Assembly (NCBI GenBank): GCA_001557505.1
Contig: LSAX01000009.1
Location: 1,612,001-1,676,000, forward strand
Direction: 5' to 3'
DNA from: Reticulascus tulasneorum
Lineage: Eukaryota > Ascomycota > Sordariomycetes > Glomerellales > Reticulascaceae
DNA: 64,000 bases
Part shown: piece after piece, positions 52,736 to 64,000 of the stretch
Layout of the letters: the number at the start of each line of letters is the position of its first letter
How positions within the stretch are numbered: position 1 is the stretch's first letter
The notes under the pieces: model-generated
Told to the model about the DNA's origin: nothing
Databases searched by the model: none
Seen by the model: only the letters and a program-made list of their open reading frames with translations
Program-made: the position numbers and the translations under genes

Positions 52736-53694
52736 TCAAGAACCAGATGTGTACATAGATTTAGGCCGATCGGCTTTCTTGAGAGGCCCCATCTTCTCGA
52801 CAACATCCAGTCGAGTCTGCCGATACTCTGCAGCATCAGCCTCGCCAATCCATGCGACCTCAATCGGCGAGACATTCCTCTGCACGAAATCAACCAAGGC
52901 TCTGCTCATTGGCGCGCCAACACGGATTCCGACTGATGAGCACCTAGGTATGCCAAGACAGGCACTTAACCTATCCGCGCAAGGCTTCGAATAACCAACT
53001 AGCCGTGTGGGAGGTTCAGATAGCAAGGCGTTGGATGCCGCGGCGACCATTTGAGGAAAGTGACAGTTGAATACCTGAGACTGTCCTGAACGAGCTACAA
53101 AGATCATAGCATAGGGTCGATCAGCCATGGACGTGGTCGTTTCCTCACTATTAGGTCCACTAGATCGGCCTTTCAGAGATGAAAGCTCTGCAAGATTTCT
53201 TGTGATGCTTCCTAGTCCGATATCCACAAAGAGAGCAATTTCTGGAATAGGAGGGCGGGGAAGAATCTCCTGCTGTTCTTGCCCATCCTTTTCCTGCTTG
53301 CGTTTCCTCTTTCTGGACCTTTTGCCTTCCGAACCTTGAGAGGCTCTTTGGCGATGCTGGCCAAGAGGGCTGAGAAGACTGCATCGATAGGATTAGCACG
53401 AGGCTAAGCACAGGCGGATCGATAAATAAACGATGCTAGCACTTGCAAGCCAGAACAACGGGCAAGAATATGAAGCACGACAGGCATGAGCTAAGCAGAG
53501 CGGATTTTACCTGCAAAGAAGTTCCAGTATCACATCTTGGTCCTCTGATGAAATCTCCGGCCTGCGTTTTGATGCCCGTGTCAGTGACCTGGCTCATCCG
53601 AGTGGATGAGAAGAAGGGGTTTTACATACCACTGCACTGCAGAAAAGGGGGTGTCAACCTGATATAGAAACTTCTTGCGAAGCGATGCGGACAT
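52736..53694 (-). CDS. POP3: RNase P/MRP subunit POP3
   Basis: Protein subunit of RNase P and RNase MRP, which mature tRNA 5' ends and pre-rRNA. Three reverse-strand exons, 53694-53630, 53561-53511 and 53378-52736, give 252 residues. The start MSASLRKKFLYQVDTPFSAVQW is followed by PEISSEDQDVILELLCSLLSPLGQHR, a segment I recall as the Pop3 signature. Then comes a basic nuclear patch (GKRSRKRKRKQ), EIALFVDIGLGSITRNL, YAMIFVARSGQSQVFNCHFPQMVAAAS, and the L7Ae-like RLVGYSKPCADRLSACLGIPRCSSVGIRV with LVDFVQRNVSPIEVAW. The first two exons are only 65 and 51 nt. Phases 2 and 2 agree, and each junction rebuilds a conserved residue (Trp, then Ser). Confidence 0.88.
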
Positions 53695-55455
53695 TGAGAA
53701 TGAGGTCAAGAGCTGACACAAAAGGCAGAGATAGGTTCACTCTGGTCGGAGATGAATGCTTGGTTCTTTGGTTAGGAAATCCTTAGAATCGCACCAAGCT
53801 CCCGCTTTCGATGCCCAGGTTGACGCTTCGATGTAACCGGAATGCACCGGATATCCGACTATATAGACAGATAGGTGATCTGCCAAAGAATATGTAGGTC
53901 TGTGGTGATAACAGGAGCGCCGTGCCTGCTTATGTTGTGTGGCTGAGGGTTGCAAGAGAGTCTCTAGATTCGGCACGGTGTGACAGTCAAGTCACTTCTG
54001 ACCGCACCTAAAATTTTCTCTAGGCCGAGGGGACCAGACACCGGCAGCAACGCTTCTTGGCGATGGTACTGTTGTACACGATCAATTCGCCGAAGCTATT
54101 TAAGCAGACCAGAATGCGAACCGAGGAGCGTACCTCACTAGATGATGGAGACGTTACTGTGGCCGTTGGGTGGTTAGGTGCAGTGCAAGTGCTGTTGAAC
54201 CAAATGCAAAGCTTGGGGGCAGGTCTCGGCTAGCCGATAGTGTTTGGGTATATCTTAGCAGATAAGCGAGGCGCTAGCGAGAACCGATTTGGAGACGGGA
54301 CACACACCGACCAGGGGGGTGCGCTAGAACAAGCGTTTTGAAGTCCCAGGGTCTAGGTTAGCCAAATTGGAAGGCAACCCAAGCTTCCGAACCTCTGCGA
54401 AACTCTAAGCTCTACAGCAACATTCACTCTAGGGTCTTGGTTATGTGCAAGAATAGAGAGTTTCCCGATCTCACAGCAGAATCTATGCCATCTTTGTTTT
54501 TCGTCCAAGGAGTCGCTTATACGGAAGACGGGGAATAAGGCGGCAACCGTGCACCCATTATTAGCCACGAACCTCAGACCCCGGGCCGGCCCCGGTAGAG
54601 TAGGCTGACTAGTGCGGCAAGGAGCAAGACACGCCCCCGAGACTGCTAAGAAGATGCTTCGTGGCCGAGGACGTGTGCTCAGACTGTGTGTCTTGGTGAC
54701 CAGAAACAAGCATTGGTGCAGAATCATGCTATCCACCACTGGATCCATGTCTGTCGCCCGTCCACTTACTACAGCATAGTTGACCTGCCACCAGCGAAGA
54801 GAGCACTTTGGCTGTTGAGATTCCTAGCGTGGAAAGACGCAGGCAGGAACACTCTTGCCTGACGCGAACTTCTGATAACTTTTCCTACGATTTAAGTTCC
54901 TTGAATTTCATCCAAGATCGAGCGAGATCAAGTTAAAGTCTGGTTTCTATAGGTCAGGCTGATCCGGAGTTGGGCGAAAGAATACCAGTGATGCATACTG
55001 TCTCTCCCCAGATCAGGTATTTGGAGCCCTTCGCCTTGAACAATTACGACGAGCATTCAACTCAGCCGAATTAAGTGCCTGCTCAGTAATAAATTCATGG
55101 GAAAGGTCTTGGTAGAATAATGAACCTGGGTTTCTAGCCGAAGCGTACGTTCCAACACCAACTCGTAGGGTGTCTTTTGTGGTTTCTGCTTGAACATTGC
55201 GAGCGTAGCAGGCAGAGAGTAATTGCCTAGGTAACATTCCTTTTAGGCGACCATGAGGTAGAGAGTCTACAAGAACTGGTCTACATGCTAGAAGTGAGCC
55301 AAAAAAGTTGTCTGCCCAACTCGTGGCATCAGGGAGATACCTATGTAGCAGCAAACTTCATTGCCAGCAATCAACAATAACACTAGTACGAAAAGGCCAT
55401 ACGCCCATAGTAAAGTAATCGTTGCTTGATTTCAACTTTTAGGGTGCTCTGTTTT

Positions 55456-55528
55456 ATCTAGGTAGGGTACATAGGTACCTCAATCGAAATACTACCGCCA
55501 CCAAACGTCAGTACCTAGGACGGTAGGG
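55456..55528. repeat. TACCTAGGTA-type motif cluster
   Basis: TATCTAGGTAGGG, ATAGGTACCTC and AGTACCTAGGAC occur within about 70 bases, about 1.2 kb before the deubiquitinase gene. Confidence 0.7.
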
Positions 55529-56104
55529 GGAGGTTTGGGTCGCTGCCTGCCCTGTTGACCCCCCTGCACCTCTTTCTGCAAAGACCTAGGGAAAGAACAG
55601 ACCTCAAGCCTTACCCGGTTCTAAAAAGCTTCCAGGCCACGATAGACCGGCATCAACTTCACTTCTTTCAAGTCACTTGGTACCAAACACGAGGCCACGC
55701 ACAACCGGATCTTCCTTTCTTCATGGACGCACGACAACAAGAACCAGCAGCAGCATCAGCAGGCACTCTCTGTCCAAGCACTTGGCAAAGCAAAAGCCTT
55801 TTTTAATTCACATTTTTCTTTTTCTTTTGGCGCCACTCAGGATTTGCAGCTGCTCGTCTACTTTGGTCGCCGTAGGCTTGCCCGTTTGCATTGTTTGCCA
55901 GCAAGCCGCAAACCAAAAGAACGTGGGACATCCAAAAGCTGCGCCAACCTCCATCCAGTTTGCACTCTGAGGAGTAGCTGAAGTAGCGAAACTGATGTAA
56001 TCTCTACTTCGCGCACACCCCTCCCCACCTCTTCACCCCGCACAACCCGAGAGACGAGAAAAGCCATCACATCTTCTATTAGAATTATACACAAAAAAAA
56101 AAGA

Positions 56105-56148
56105 GTACCTACATACCCTAGGTACCCGCTGCGGGAAAGTACCTTTCC
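56105..56148. repeat. TACCTAGGTA-type motif pair
   Basis: GTACCTACATACCC, CCTAGGTACCC and AGTACCTTTCC occur within 45 bases, about 0.6 kb before the deubiquitinase start. They match the other clusters of the window. Confidence 0.65.
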
Positions 56149-56264
56149 TGCTTACCAGCCTGACAAGGTTATAATACTCTACTGCAAATCATCGTTACGG
56201 AGACCGAACTAGAGAGCTCAGATAGCTAGGTAACTAGTGCTCAGCTGCTACAGGTAAGCTCAAG

Positions 56265-56308
56265 CTCCCCCCCCCCCTCCTCCTCCTCCTCCTCCCCCCC
56301 CCCAAAAA
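56265..56308. repeat. C/T low-complexity tract
   Basis: A run of C, then six TCC/CTC units, then another C run and an A run. It is a typical pyrimidine tract in the leader of a mould gene, and a place where slippage or assembly errors are likely. Confidence 0.9.
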
Positions 56309-56698
56309 GAAGAATCCGCCCCTCCAAAAGCTTTCTGTGCCCGCATCGAAACCCACGCCCGCGTACCGTTGGCCAAGCCTGGAAAAACGACGTGCAATCC
56401 CTGTTCCTCCAAAAATCCCACCTTACCTCACCTTGCCCGCTACCTCCAACATTGAATTTACTGTTTGCCTTGTCACCAAGCACCTGCAAGCATCATTTCA
56501 TCCCACAGCAGCAAATGCTTACAGCCTTGTTGGCTCTACACTTCTCCTGCTCCTGATCTCCATCGCCTTGCCATTTTCACTTTCATCTCAAACCCCACAT
56601 GCTAATTCTGAGCAGCCGCCGCGGAGTCGTCTCGCGCGACGGAGTGACTTCTCTGGAGCTCCAGGACCCGCGCTGCACATCCTCCTTGTACCAGCCAG

Positions 56699-59600
56699 AT
56701 GGACCAGGCTTCGAGATCCTCAGAAGGACGAGAACGCGGCGTCTCCTCTGAGCCCAGCTCAACCCGACCAAACCCCTTTGACGAAGACGACCTTTCCTCC
56801 CGCAAACGCCGCCGTACTTCCCTGTCTGGCTCGAGAAGTAGATCGGTCGATAGCATCAGATCCGTGCAGGGCATGTCGAGCTCGACCACCATTGATAACC
56901 ACGACACTCCTGCACAGGACTCCAACATGAAAATAGACACCCACCCAGTCACGCCGCACACGCCAGAGCTACAAACCGCAACTCTCGAGCCGCCCGCCGA
57001 ACCCCCTTCCAGCCGCGTCACCATAAATCTTCGTAATGCTGCACAAGCTGAGGCCGATACCGATACAGCCACCTCTTCGCCTGTCTCTCCCACACCCCGC
57101 GGTCTGGCCCCGCAACTCGTGGACGACGATGTGAAGACGAGCGTGGAGGACTCGGAGGTGGACATGGCACAAGCACCCATCCAGCTGGTGGACACCCCAC
57201 AGTCTTCGTCCTCGGGCATGGGTAGCCCTGAAGTGGAGGTTGTTGCGGTGCCGGACGATGATGATATTGTCTTTGGAAATGGAGCTCCAGAAGTGAATAT
57301 CATTGGAGAGGATGTTATGCCGCTGGACCCTACCCTTGACTTTCCATATCATGATGCCCAGAGTGGGGAGACGCTGCCGGATACTGTCCTGAGAGTGATT
57401 AACTATCTCTCGAATAGTGAGTCTTCTCAAGACATAGTGCCGACTAGTTCCGATGCAAAACTAACCCTGATAGGCTCAACGTTGGAAGACGGTGTCTTTG
57501 AACTGTTGCGCAATTGGATGGATAGCTATCTTCGGTACGCGCAGAGTGTTGGCTATGACGCTACCTACGAGTCTTATCGGACATATCAGAGCTTCTGGCA
57601 CACGTTGCCGGAGTTGATCTGGACCTTGGCTTGTCGAAAGTACGGGGCCCACGCCTTGTCTAGTAGATCACCGGCTGACCTAGTTGACAGGGCTAACTAT
57701 GCAAAGACCAACCATGCTCGCCACATTTTGATGGATTTCTCCATGTCGTTTGCTCAACTCACGGCGTATTTCGTGGTATTCGATTGTCAGACTCTTTACA
57801 AGATTCAGTCCCTGTCGCTCAATGACCGGCGTGGCCCTGATCTTCTCTCGCCCGCACTCCTCACCCAGCTCCACCACCTCGCCCGAAGAGAGGACTCACG
57901 ATTGCATCTGGGACAGGGGCTCGAGAGTGAGCTTGCTTGGGCGAGGGCGGACGAGGTCGCGGAAGTGATGGAACAGTTTCAATCCACGGCAGGTGGAAAC
58001 ATAAACACACTGCTCAAACTTGCCCAAGCTCAAATCAGCCTGATCCCGAGATATCCGCGACTCACCGAAAACTTGGCATCTATCTGTCAGGTTGTAGCTG
58101 ACATACTCCGCGAAAGCCTCCGAAAGATTCAGGGTCCGGCTATTCAGCAGTTCGTCGACCAGGCAAAGCACCGTATTTCCATCGGCTTTCAGTTCTACAA
58201 TGTCGTAGCTGGTGCTCTATCCACATCCATCGAAAAACACGTCACGCATCTCACAAATGAAGGCGTGTCGTCCCAGATTGTCGCCCTCACGGATGTTTAT
58301 CGTTGCAGCCTTCAAGGTGATAGCAAAGGCGCTCTAGATATCCTTGTGCAGCACCGCCAAGAACACCCGGAATTGCCTCCGAATTACTCTGCCGAGGCAA
58401 TTGCTTGGGAGTGGCGCTTTGGCATGCTAAGCAGGCTGATCACATCAAGCCAGATGCAATTGCGAGTCATGGCCGTTAGCACAATGTGTGGTGACCTTGT
58501 TACCTTCTGGAAGAAATTCAACGACAACGAGGAAGATGCGAACCCCTATCTGGTGTACTTCGCAGAATACCTACTTCGCACCAAATTGGTGGAGTATATC
58601 CTTGGACCAACCTGTCATCCCGAAATCACGATTGAGGCTGGGAACATTGTCGGCTTCCTTTTAGTGACCAAGTTCTACCGCAACGAGCAGACAGACTTGT
58701 TGTGGCACACGATAAGAACAACGCAAGACCCGAGGATCTCAGACGCGCTGATTCGCATGACAACACATATTGCCAACCTATACAGTAAGGACGGGTTGCT
58801 CTATCTGTGCGAGAAGCTTCACGGACTACCGATCGATGAGTTCACCCCCCAAGTTCGAAACTTGTGTGATGCCGTGTTCAAGCAGCTTCTCGTCAAGTTC
58901 CAGTACGACCGCGAGACGCCGAGTTTCTTGCCCTACAGTCTTTGCATTCGTCTGCTCCGTGAATCCTCGGTCTGTGGGCCGCAGTCGCAAATCGCGCATC
59001 CCGACACGCAGCAATTTGCTATGCAGAGGTTCAAGGACCTCTTGATGCAGGGCCCTGACCCTGAAGGACGGAGAAATCTCTATCAAAACTGCATCGAGGA
59101 CATCGCAGAGAAATCCCCCACTACGCTCGGTAGCCTGTGGTGTCTGTATATGGCCGTTCGTCCTGCCCTGGCCAGCGAGATACATGTTTTGGCAACAGAA
59201 CACGATCTTACTAGGCTCCTCGTCGACGAGCTCGAGCATGCAATTGAGGCGGGTCGGGTTGCGGGGGTTCCAGCTGTCATGTACGGGCCGACAAATACCC
59301 CTCGCAAAGAGTTGATAAGTAACATCTTACTACACGAGCCACGCACCCTCACGACGGACCTAGGCTTTCGTCTATGGGATATGCTGGTGGGTAGCCGTGC
59401 TGCGTGCCAAGAGGATAGAAAAGCCGGCTGGCAAATCCTGAACAATGTCGCAAGGAGGGCTGGCTTTGAGAATCCGTTTCTCTCTACTTGCTTCACTGAA
59501 TACTTTCCAGACCTGCCGCCCGACTGTTTCTGTGAAGGGGCATTGGAGTTTGTTCGAGACGCAATTCTACCGCGAGTGAACGATATTAACGACATCATTC

Positions 59601-62600
59601 TCGACGACGCCGACAGCATTGCTCAGAGTGGTATTGAGCAACTATGGCGCATCATTCTCACTGCCCTTAGCCCCGGTATTATCGAGTCCGCCATTCAGAC
59701 CCTCGTTGGCGATATCTATATCGAGAGCAAGTCGATATTAGCATACCCTCATCACAGGGCGCGCCAGGTGCATCTCGGACTTGTGAACCGATGCCTCGAG
59801 CAGTTAGACGTGGCTGCCAAGAAGCTTAATGCGTTTAACGACGGAACCAACAGCGGCGATGATGAGCCCATGGTTATTGTTGCCACGGATGACCAAGTGC
59901 ACGAGCAGGAGCACATCTTTGCCCGCTCTTTGGCCGTCCTTCGGCACTTCTTGCAAGCGCATCAGGCAAAGGCACATTTCGCGGCTCCTGATCTGCGATC
60001 GTTAATGCAGCAGTCGTCCAGCACGGTTGAAGGGGAGTCGGCGGAGCTCAAATATCAATCATTTGACGGCGATTTGCAGACAGATGTCAAGCCACTTGAC
60101 ATCGGGCGTCAAAATACTGCAGCATCGTTGCTGGCGAGCCTGCGAGAAGTTACAGGCTTCGAAAACTATCGAATCTACTACCGAGGACAAGCATTTCTAC
60201 CCAGCGAGAGCGAGATATGCAAATCCTTGGAAGACCTGCGGATTCACAACGGCCTTATCCTTATCAAGCGCGAGGCAGATGGCACGGCTCCGCCTATGAG
60301 GATTAAGCCTGGTGCTTCTCCACTTGAAATCGAGATACTTAGCCATTTCAAGCAGTTCTGGGGTTACTTGAGTATGGAAGAGAAGGTGGCTCAAGAGGTA
60401 GGTGCTGTCCTCTGAGGGGCGTAGGAGTTGTGCGGCTAACAACTAACCAGATCTATCAATTCCTACTCAAACTTCCAGCAGATGATCAGATTCTAGAAGC
60501 ATTCGAGACTCCATCCACCTCCCATCGGCAGATTTTCCCATTGGGCCAGCCTTTCAAGTGCCTTTATGCTGTACATGCTCTTAGGGAATACGTGGAGTCT
60601 GCACGGCGGTTGAAAGACACCGAGTTCGCCAAGCCCGATACCGAACGTAGCGGTGCAAAAGCATTCTCAGAAGCGCTGAAGACCGCCAGAGCGTTGCTGG
60701 TTGCCGCAATTTCTGATAGCGAGATTCTTGATCGCTGCCCTTCGGAGAACATACAAAGCTTTCTGGCCTTGTGTCTGATCAGCCACTATGTGCAAATCTT
60801 GGAAGGCATGTAATTCTACGGGCTTCGAGTGAACGTTGCTGACCACATCGCAGATACAGAGGCTCTACCGAGCGAAGCCGTTGGTGACGCCTTCCGACCG
60901 CCGCCACTGGAACGACTCATCAGCATTCTCTTGACGGCTGCAAGTTTGAATCGAACCGAAACCACCGTGCAAGTGATATTGGTGACGTTCTCTGCAATTC
61001 TGCGGTCATGCTCAATGAACTCGGAATTTTGGGCAGCTTTTGAGCAGCACCCTCGCGCCGGTCAACTGATTGAGAGTCTGATCCTAGACGACCCGATACC
61101 TGCTGTCAGAAGCCATGTGGCAAAGTTAATTGACGAGAGAATATCGTCCGATTTAAGGTGAGACACGCGTTATCTCTTCCTAGAATCAAATGCCTAACGT
61201 GATGGCAGTCCCGACTTTACTGAATTCTTCTGGCCAGCCGTGTCCGGGCTCATTTCCAAGGCCGCCAGCTGTCCAAGTAAGAGTCACGATGTTTTGCAGC
61301 TCTCTCACTCGCTTTTGGTGAAGTTGGTATCAATGCACTCCCCCGTTGTGGATTTGCCAATCTTGGCGCTGGAGTGCAGCGATCTTTTGTTGCAACACAA
61401 ATCGTCCGAGGTAATGTTTTGCACTTAAATGTCAACCTGCATAGCCTCTCTCTTACACTGCATAGGAAATTGGCCAGTTGGAATCGGAAGATGTTGTCGC
61501 AAGCGGATTGATTAGGATCCTTCACTGCTGCCTTTGTTTGGATAGCGGACTTGCAATTTCTGGTGTCCTGCCTGAGTAAGTCAATCACCAGATGGTTCTC
61601 TTTGCAACGCTGACCATCTTAGTGGGCTTGCCAGAGAGCTCTTCTGGCGTCACCTGTTCCCTCGCGCTCGACAGCAAAAAGGAGAACCTGTTCCTCGTTC
61701 TCTCCTATGTTCAAAGACGCGCGAACGACTCTACGAAGTTGTTCTTGCACTTGTAAAGGACCGGCATCGGCAGTTTGCCACTTTACTAGAGGATCTCAAC
61801 ACACTAGTACCGTTCGATCGGGATGAGGATGGTGCGTCTCCCCACAAGCTACCCCTACAAGACAGCGGCTTACGCATCAAACAAGATGATCCCTATCTTT
61901 ATGAACTCACCCAGCAATTCGAAAGGCTAAAGGCAGTTCGATCAACATGCGGCTATGTTGGATTACGCAATCTGTCGAACACTTGCTATTTGAACTCCCT
62001 CTTAACCCAACTCTTCATGAACACCGGATTCCGTGGCTTTGTAATGAATGCCAACGTTCGCGATGGGCACAATTCCCAGAAACTCCTCTCGGAAACACAA
62101 AAGCTATTCGCGCATATGCAGGAAAGTTACAGGAAGTACATTGACCCAGCTCTCCTCGTGAGTTCCATCAAAACTTACGATGACACGGTCATCGATGTCC
62201 ATAACCAAATGGACGTCGACGAATTCTACAATCTGCTCTTCGACCGTTGGGAAGGACAGCTACTCACAGTGGACGAAAGGAAAACCCTTCGTTCTTTCTA
62301 CGGCGGCCAGCTGGTGCAGCAAGTGAGTTCAAAGGAGTGCGAACACATTTCCGAAAGGTTGGAGCCGTTTTCTGCTATCCAGTGTGACATCAAGGGTAAA
62401 AGCACCCTGCAGGACAGTCTGCAGGCTTATGTGGATGGCGAGATTATGGAAGGCGGTATGCTCAATGATTTCTCTTGTCACATTGAATCATAATGCTAAC
62501 TGTCTCTAGAAAACAAGTACAAATGCTCGAATTGTGACCGTCATGTTGATGCCGTGAAGAGGTATGGGCTTCCTACCATCTGCCAGAGGTCCTTCCACTT

Positions 62601-64000
62601 ACTAACCACTCATCTAGGGCTTGCCTGAAGGATATTCCGGACAGTCTCATTTTCCATCTCAAGCGCTTCGATTTCAACCTTCGTACACTTCAGCGAAGCA
62701 AGATCAACGACTACTTCTCCTTTCCCGCGAGAATCGATATGCGACCTTATACGATCGAGCACATCGGCAAGCCATCGCAGCCTGGCGAAGAAGATATGTT
62801 TGAGCTGGTTGGTGTACTTGTCCACTCCGGAACTGCTGAGTCGGGACATTATTACTCCTATATCCGGGAACGCCCAAGCACAGGCAGTAGTGAGACTTGG
62901 ATTGAGTTCAACGACGACATGGTTTCTCCATGGGATCCGGCGCAACTGGAAAGTTCCACTTTCGGAGGACCTGACTTCCGCCCCCCATTCGACAATAGCG
63001 TTGTGTATGACAAGACCTATAGCGCGTACATGCTATTCTACCAACGATCATCTTCTTTGCGATCGGCGGAAGAGAAGCTACAAATGCTCGCGTTGCCTAC
63101 GCCACTCCAGGTCAAATTACCCCTGGAGCTTTCTGAGCATATCAGAAATGACAATACGGTTCTCCTTCGACAGCATTGTATCTACGATCCGAGCCACGTC
63201 GACTTTGTCTTGAAGGTGTTTCGACATGTCAGGCAGTTCAATGATGGCCAATGCTCTTCCGACCATGTCATGGAAACTTTAGCAATGCAAATGCTTCTGG
63301 GCCATCTGGATCAGGTTGTCTCGCGAACAAAGGATCTGCCTGACTTTGAAATATTCAGGAAGATTCTGGCATATGCTTGCGGCACTTGTGCGAAGTGCTC
63401 GTTCTCATTCTACGAATATTATCACGAGAGGCATGAGTCCTTCCGGGTGCTGGTCCAGAGGAACGCAGATCCTCATGTCCGAGATATGGTTGGAACTCTA
63501 TTCATTGACGCACTCCAAAACATCAAGGAGAAACTTCCCCATCTCTACGGACTATCCGGAAGTCCTGAACACGATCTGCCGGACTCTGACTGGGGTCCAA
63601 TTGGCGAGCCTGCGATCAAGGGAACTGTCCAGATATTCAACTCGCTCTGGGCAAACTTCCATGCCAATCTTCGATCGTGGCCAGAGTACTTTGGTGTGGT
63701 TCTAACTTTTGCTCAGCTGGGCCCCACAGAAACTGCCCTGCTCCTATCTGAGGACTACCTGTTCAATGTCCTCCGCATAATATGGGCTGATGCAAATGCG
63801 GAACTGCCACCCAACTACGTCCGGATGCTGACCAATGTGGTTCGGAGAATGGCCACGAGACCGCCTTCCTACGAGATGATAATCAATCTGATCGACCACT
63901 TCATGGACGCTTTAGTCGACCATATTGATTACAAGTATATCATCGACTTCCCGCAGCAGCGTCTGCAGATCTTCCGACGCCATGGCGGAGAACTACCGTG
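56699..64000 (+). CDS. Large USP-family deubiquitinase, 3' end missing
   Basis: Removes ubiquitin from substrates; architecture resembles animal USP34/USP9X and related large mould enzymes. My exons are 56699-57416, 57474-60397, 60451-60805, 60854-61157, 61209-61410, 61466-61575, 61623-62455, 62510-62561 and 62618 to the right edge, at least 2293 residues. A disordered N-terminus is followed by about 1100 helical-repeat residues, then a ubiquitin-like segment (RIYYRGQAFLPSESEI...NGLILIKRE). The catalytic domain has GLRNLSNTCYLNSLLTQLF (Cys near 1659), QMDVDEFYNLLFD, ECEHISERLEPF, a zinc pair YKCSNCDRHVDAVKR, HLKRFDFNL and LVHSGTAESGHYYSYIR (His near 1910). One intron is GC-AG and another (57417-57473) is stop-free and 57 nt long. 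The C-terminal helical domain is cut by the window. Confidence 0.9.

Larger units (their letters stand above)
53695..56698. other. Intergenic, POP3 / large deubiquitinase promoter
   Basis: A 3004-base divergent spacer. Frames up to 131 codons (54748-54353, reverse) show no domain. The right half becomes CT-rich toward the deubiquitinase start and carries TACCTAGGTA words and a C/T low-complexity tract. No RNA gene or intact transposon is visible. Confidence 0.45.

Noticed and set aside
54353..54748. 131-codon reverse frame in the POP3-deubiquitinase spacer
   Set aside because: No domain, no promoter context, and the frame is interrupted by equally open antisense frames.
55013..55354. 113-codon reverse frame with faint copia-like wording
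   Set aside because: Only isolated words match and no catalytic motif is present; too weak to call a transposon.
61831..61860. Possible short intron GTGCGT...AAG in the deubiquitinase
   Set aside because: Only 30 nt, without a branch site; the region reads through in frame as plausible linker sequence.
1..64000. CRISPR arrays, prokaryotic operons, biosynthetic cluster, telomere repeats
   Set aside because: No spaced direct repeats, no PKS/NRPS/terpene or defence domains, and no TTAGGG arrays were seen.

Overview
The window is nuclear DNA from a filamentous ascomycete (Pezizomycotina). The genes are eukaryotic housekeeping genes interrupted by short introns (mostly 47-75 nt) with GT..CTAAC/CTAAT..AG signals. 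Several proteins match families restricted to, or typical of, moulds. Intergenic DNA carries CT-rich leaders and TACCTAGGTA-type motifs that I associate with Sordariomycetes and related classes. I cannot fix the class more closely than Sordariomycetes or Leotiomycetes.

Layout. 0-5 kb: the start of a Mio/Sea4-like WD40 gene running off the left edge, rRNA-processing EFG1, a dsRNA-binding-motif protein, and tRNA 2'-phosphotransferase TPT1. 5.7-9.3 kb: one large, low-complexity 1096-residue mould protein. 9.3-20.6 kb: an 11.4 kb stretch with no gene I can support, holding traces of a decayed LTR element. 20.6-28.3 kb: an MSG5-type MAP-kinase phosphatase, the nucleotide-sugar transporter HUT1, and a triple-KH RNA-binding protein. 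28.3-31.9 kb: gene-free, with polypurine DNA and TACCTAGGTA clusters. 31.9-41.6 kb: a WxxF-motif trafficking-type protein, mitochondrial helicase MRH4, an unknown nuclear-looking protein, TIP41, and an orphan 461-residue protein. 42-50 kb: Aurora kinase, ATP23 protease, glutamate 5-kinase PRO1, and the head-to-head ribosome-biogenesis pair NIP7/NOC3. 50.5-53.7 kb: a low-complexity unknown protein and RNase P/MRP subunit POP3. 56.7-64 kb: a very large USP-type deubiquitinase cut by the right edge.

The genes do not form a metabolic cluster. Eight of about 21 act on RNA (EFG1, the dsRBM protein, TPT1, the KH protein, MRH4, NIP7, NOC3, POP3), and three of those make the 60S subunit or process rRNA. 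NIP7 and NOC3 share a 254 bp promoter. TIP41, Aurora kinase and the MAPK phosphatase are signalling genes.

The most notable points are gene-structure oddities visible only by splicing the genes by hand. They are two stop-free introns of length 3n hidden inside long open frames (EFG1 and the deubiquitinase), a GC-AG intron in the deubiquitinase, and an NIP7 intron whose expected acceptor reads CG instead of AG. I found no CRISPR array, prokaryotic operon, tRNA or rRNA gene, or evident new defence or biosynthetic system.
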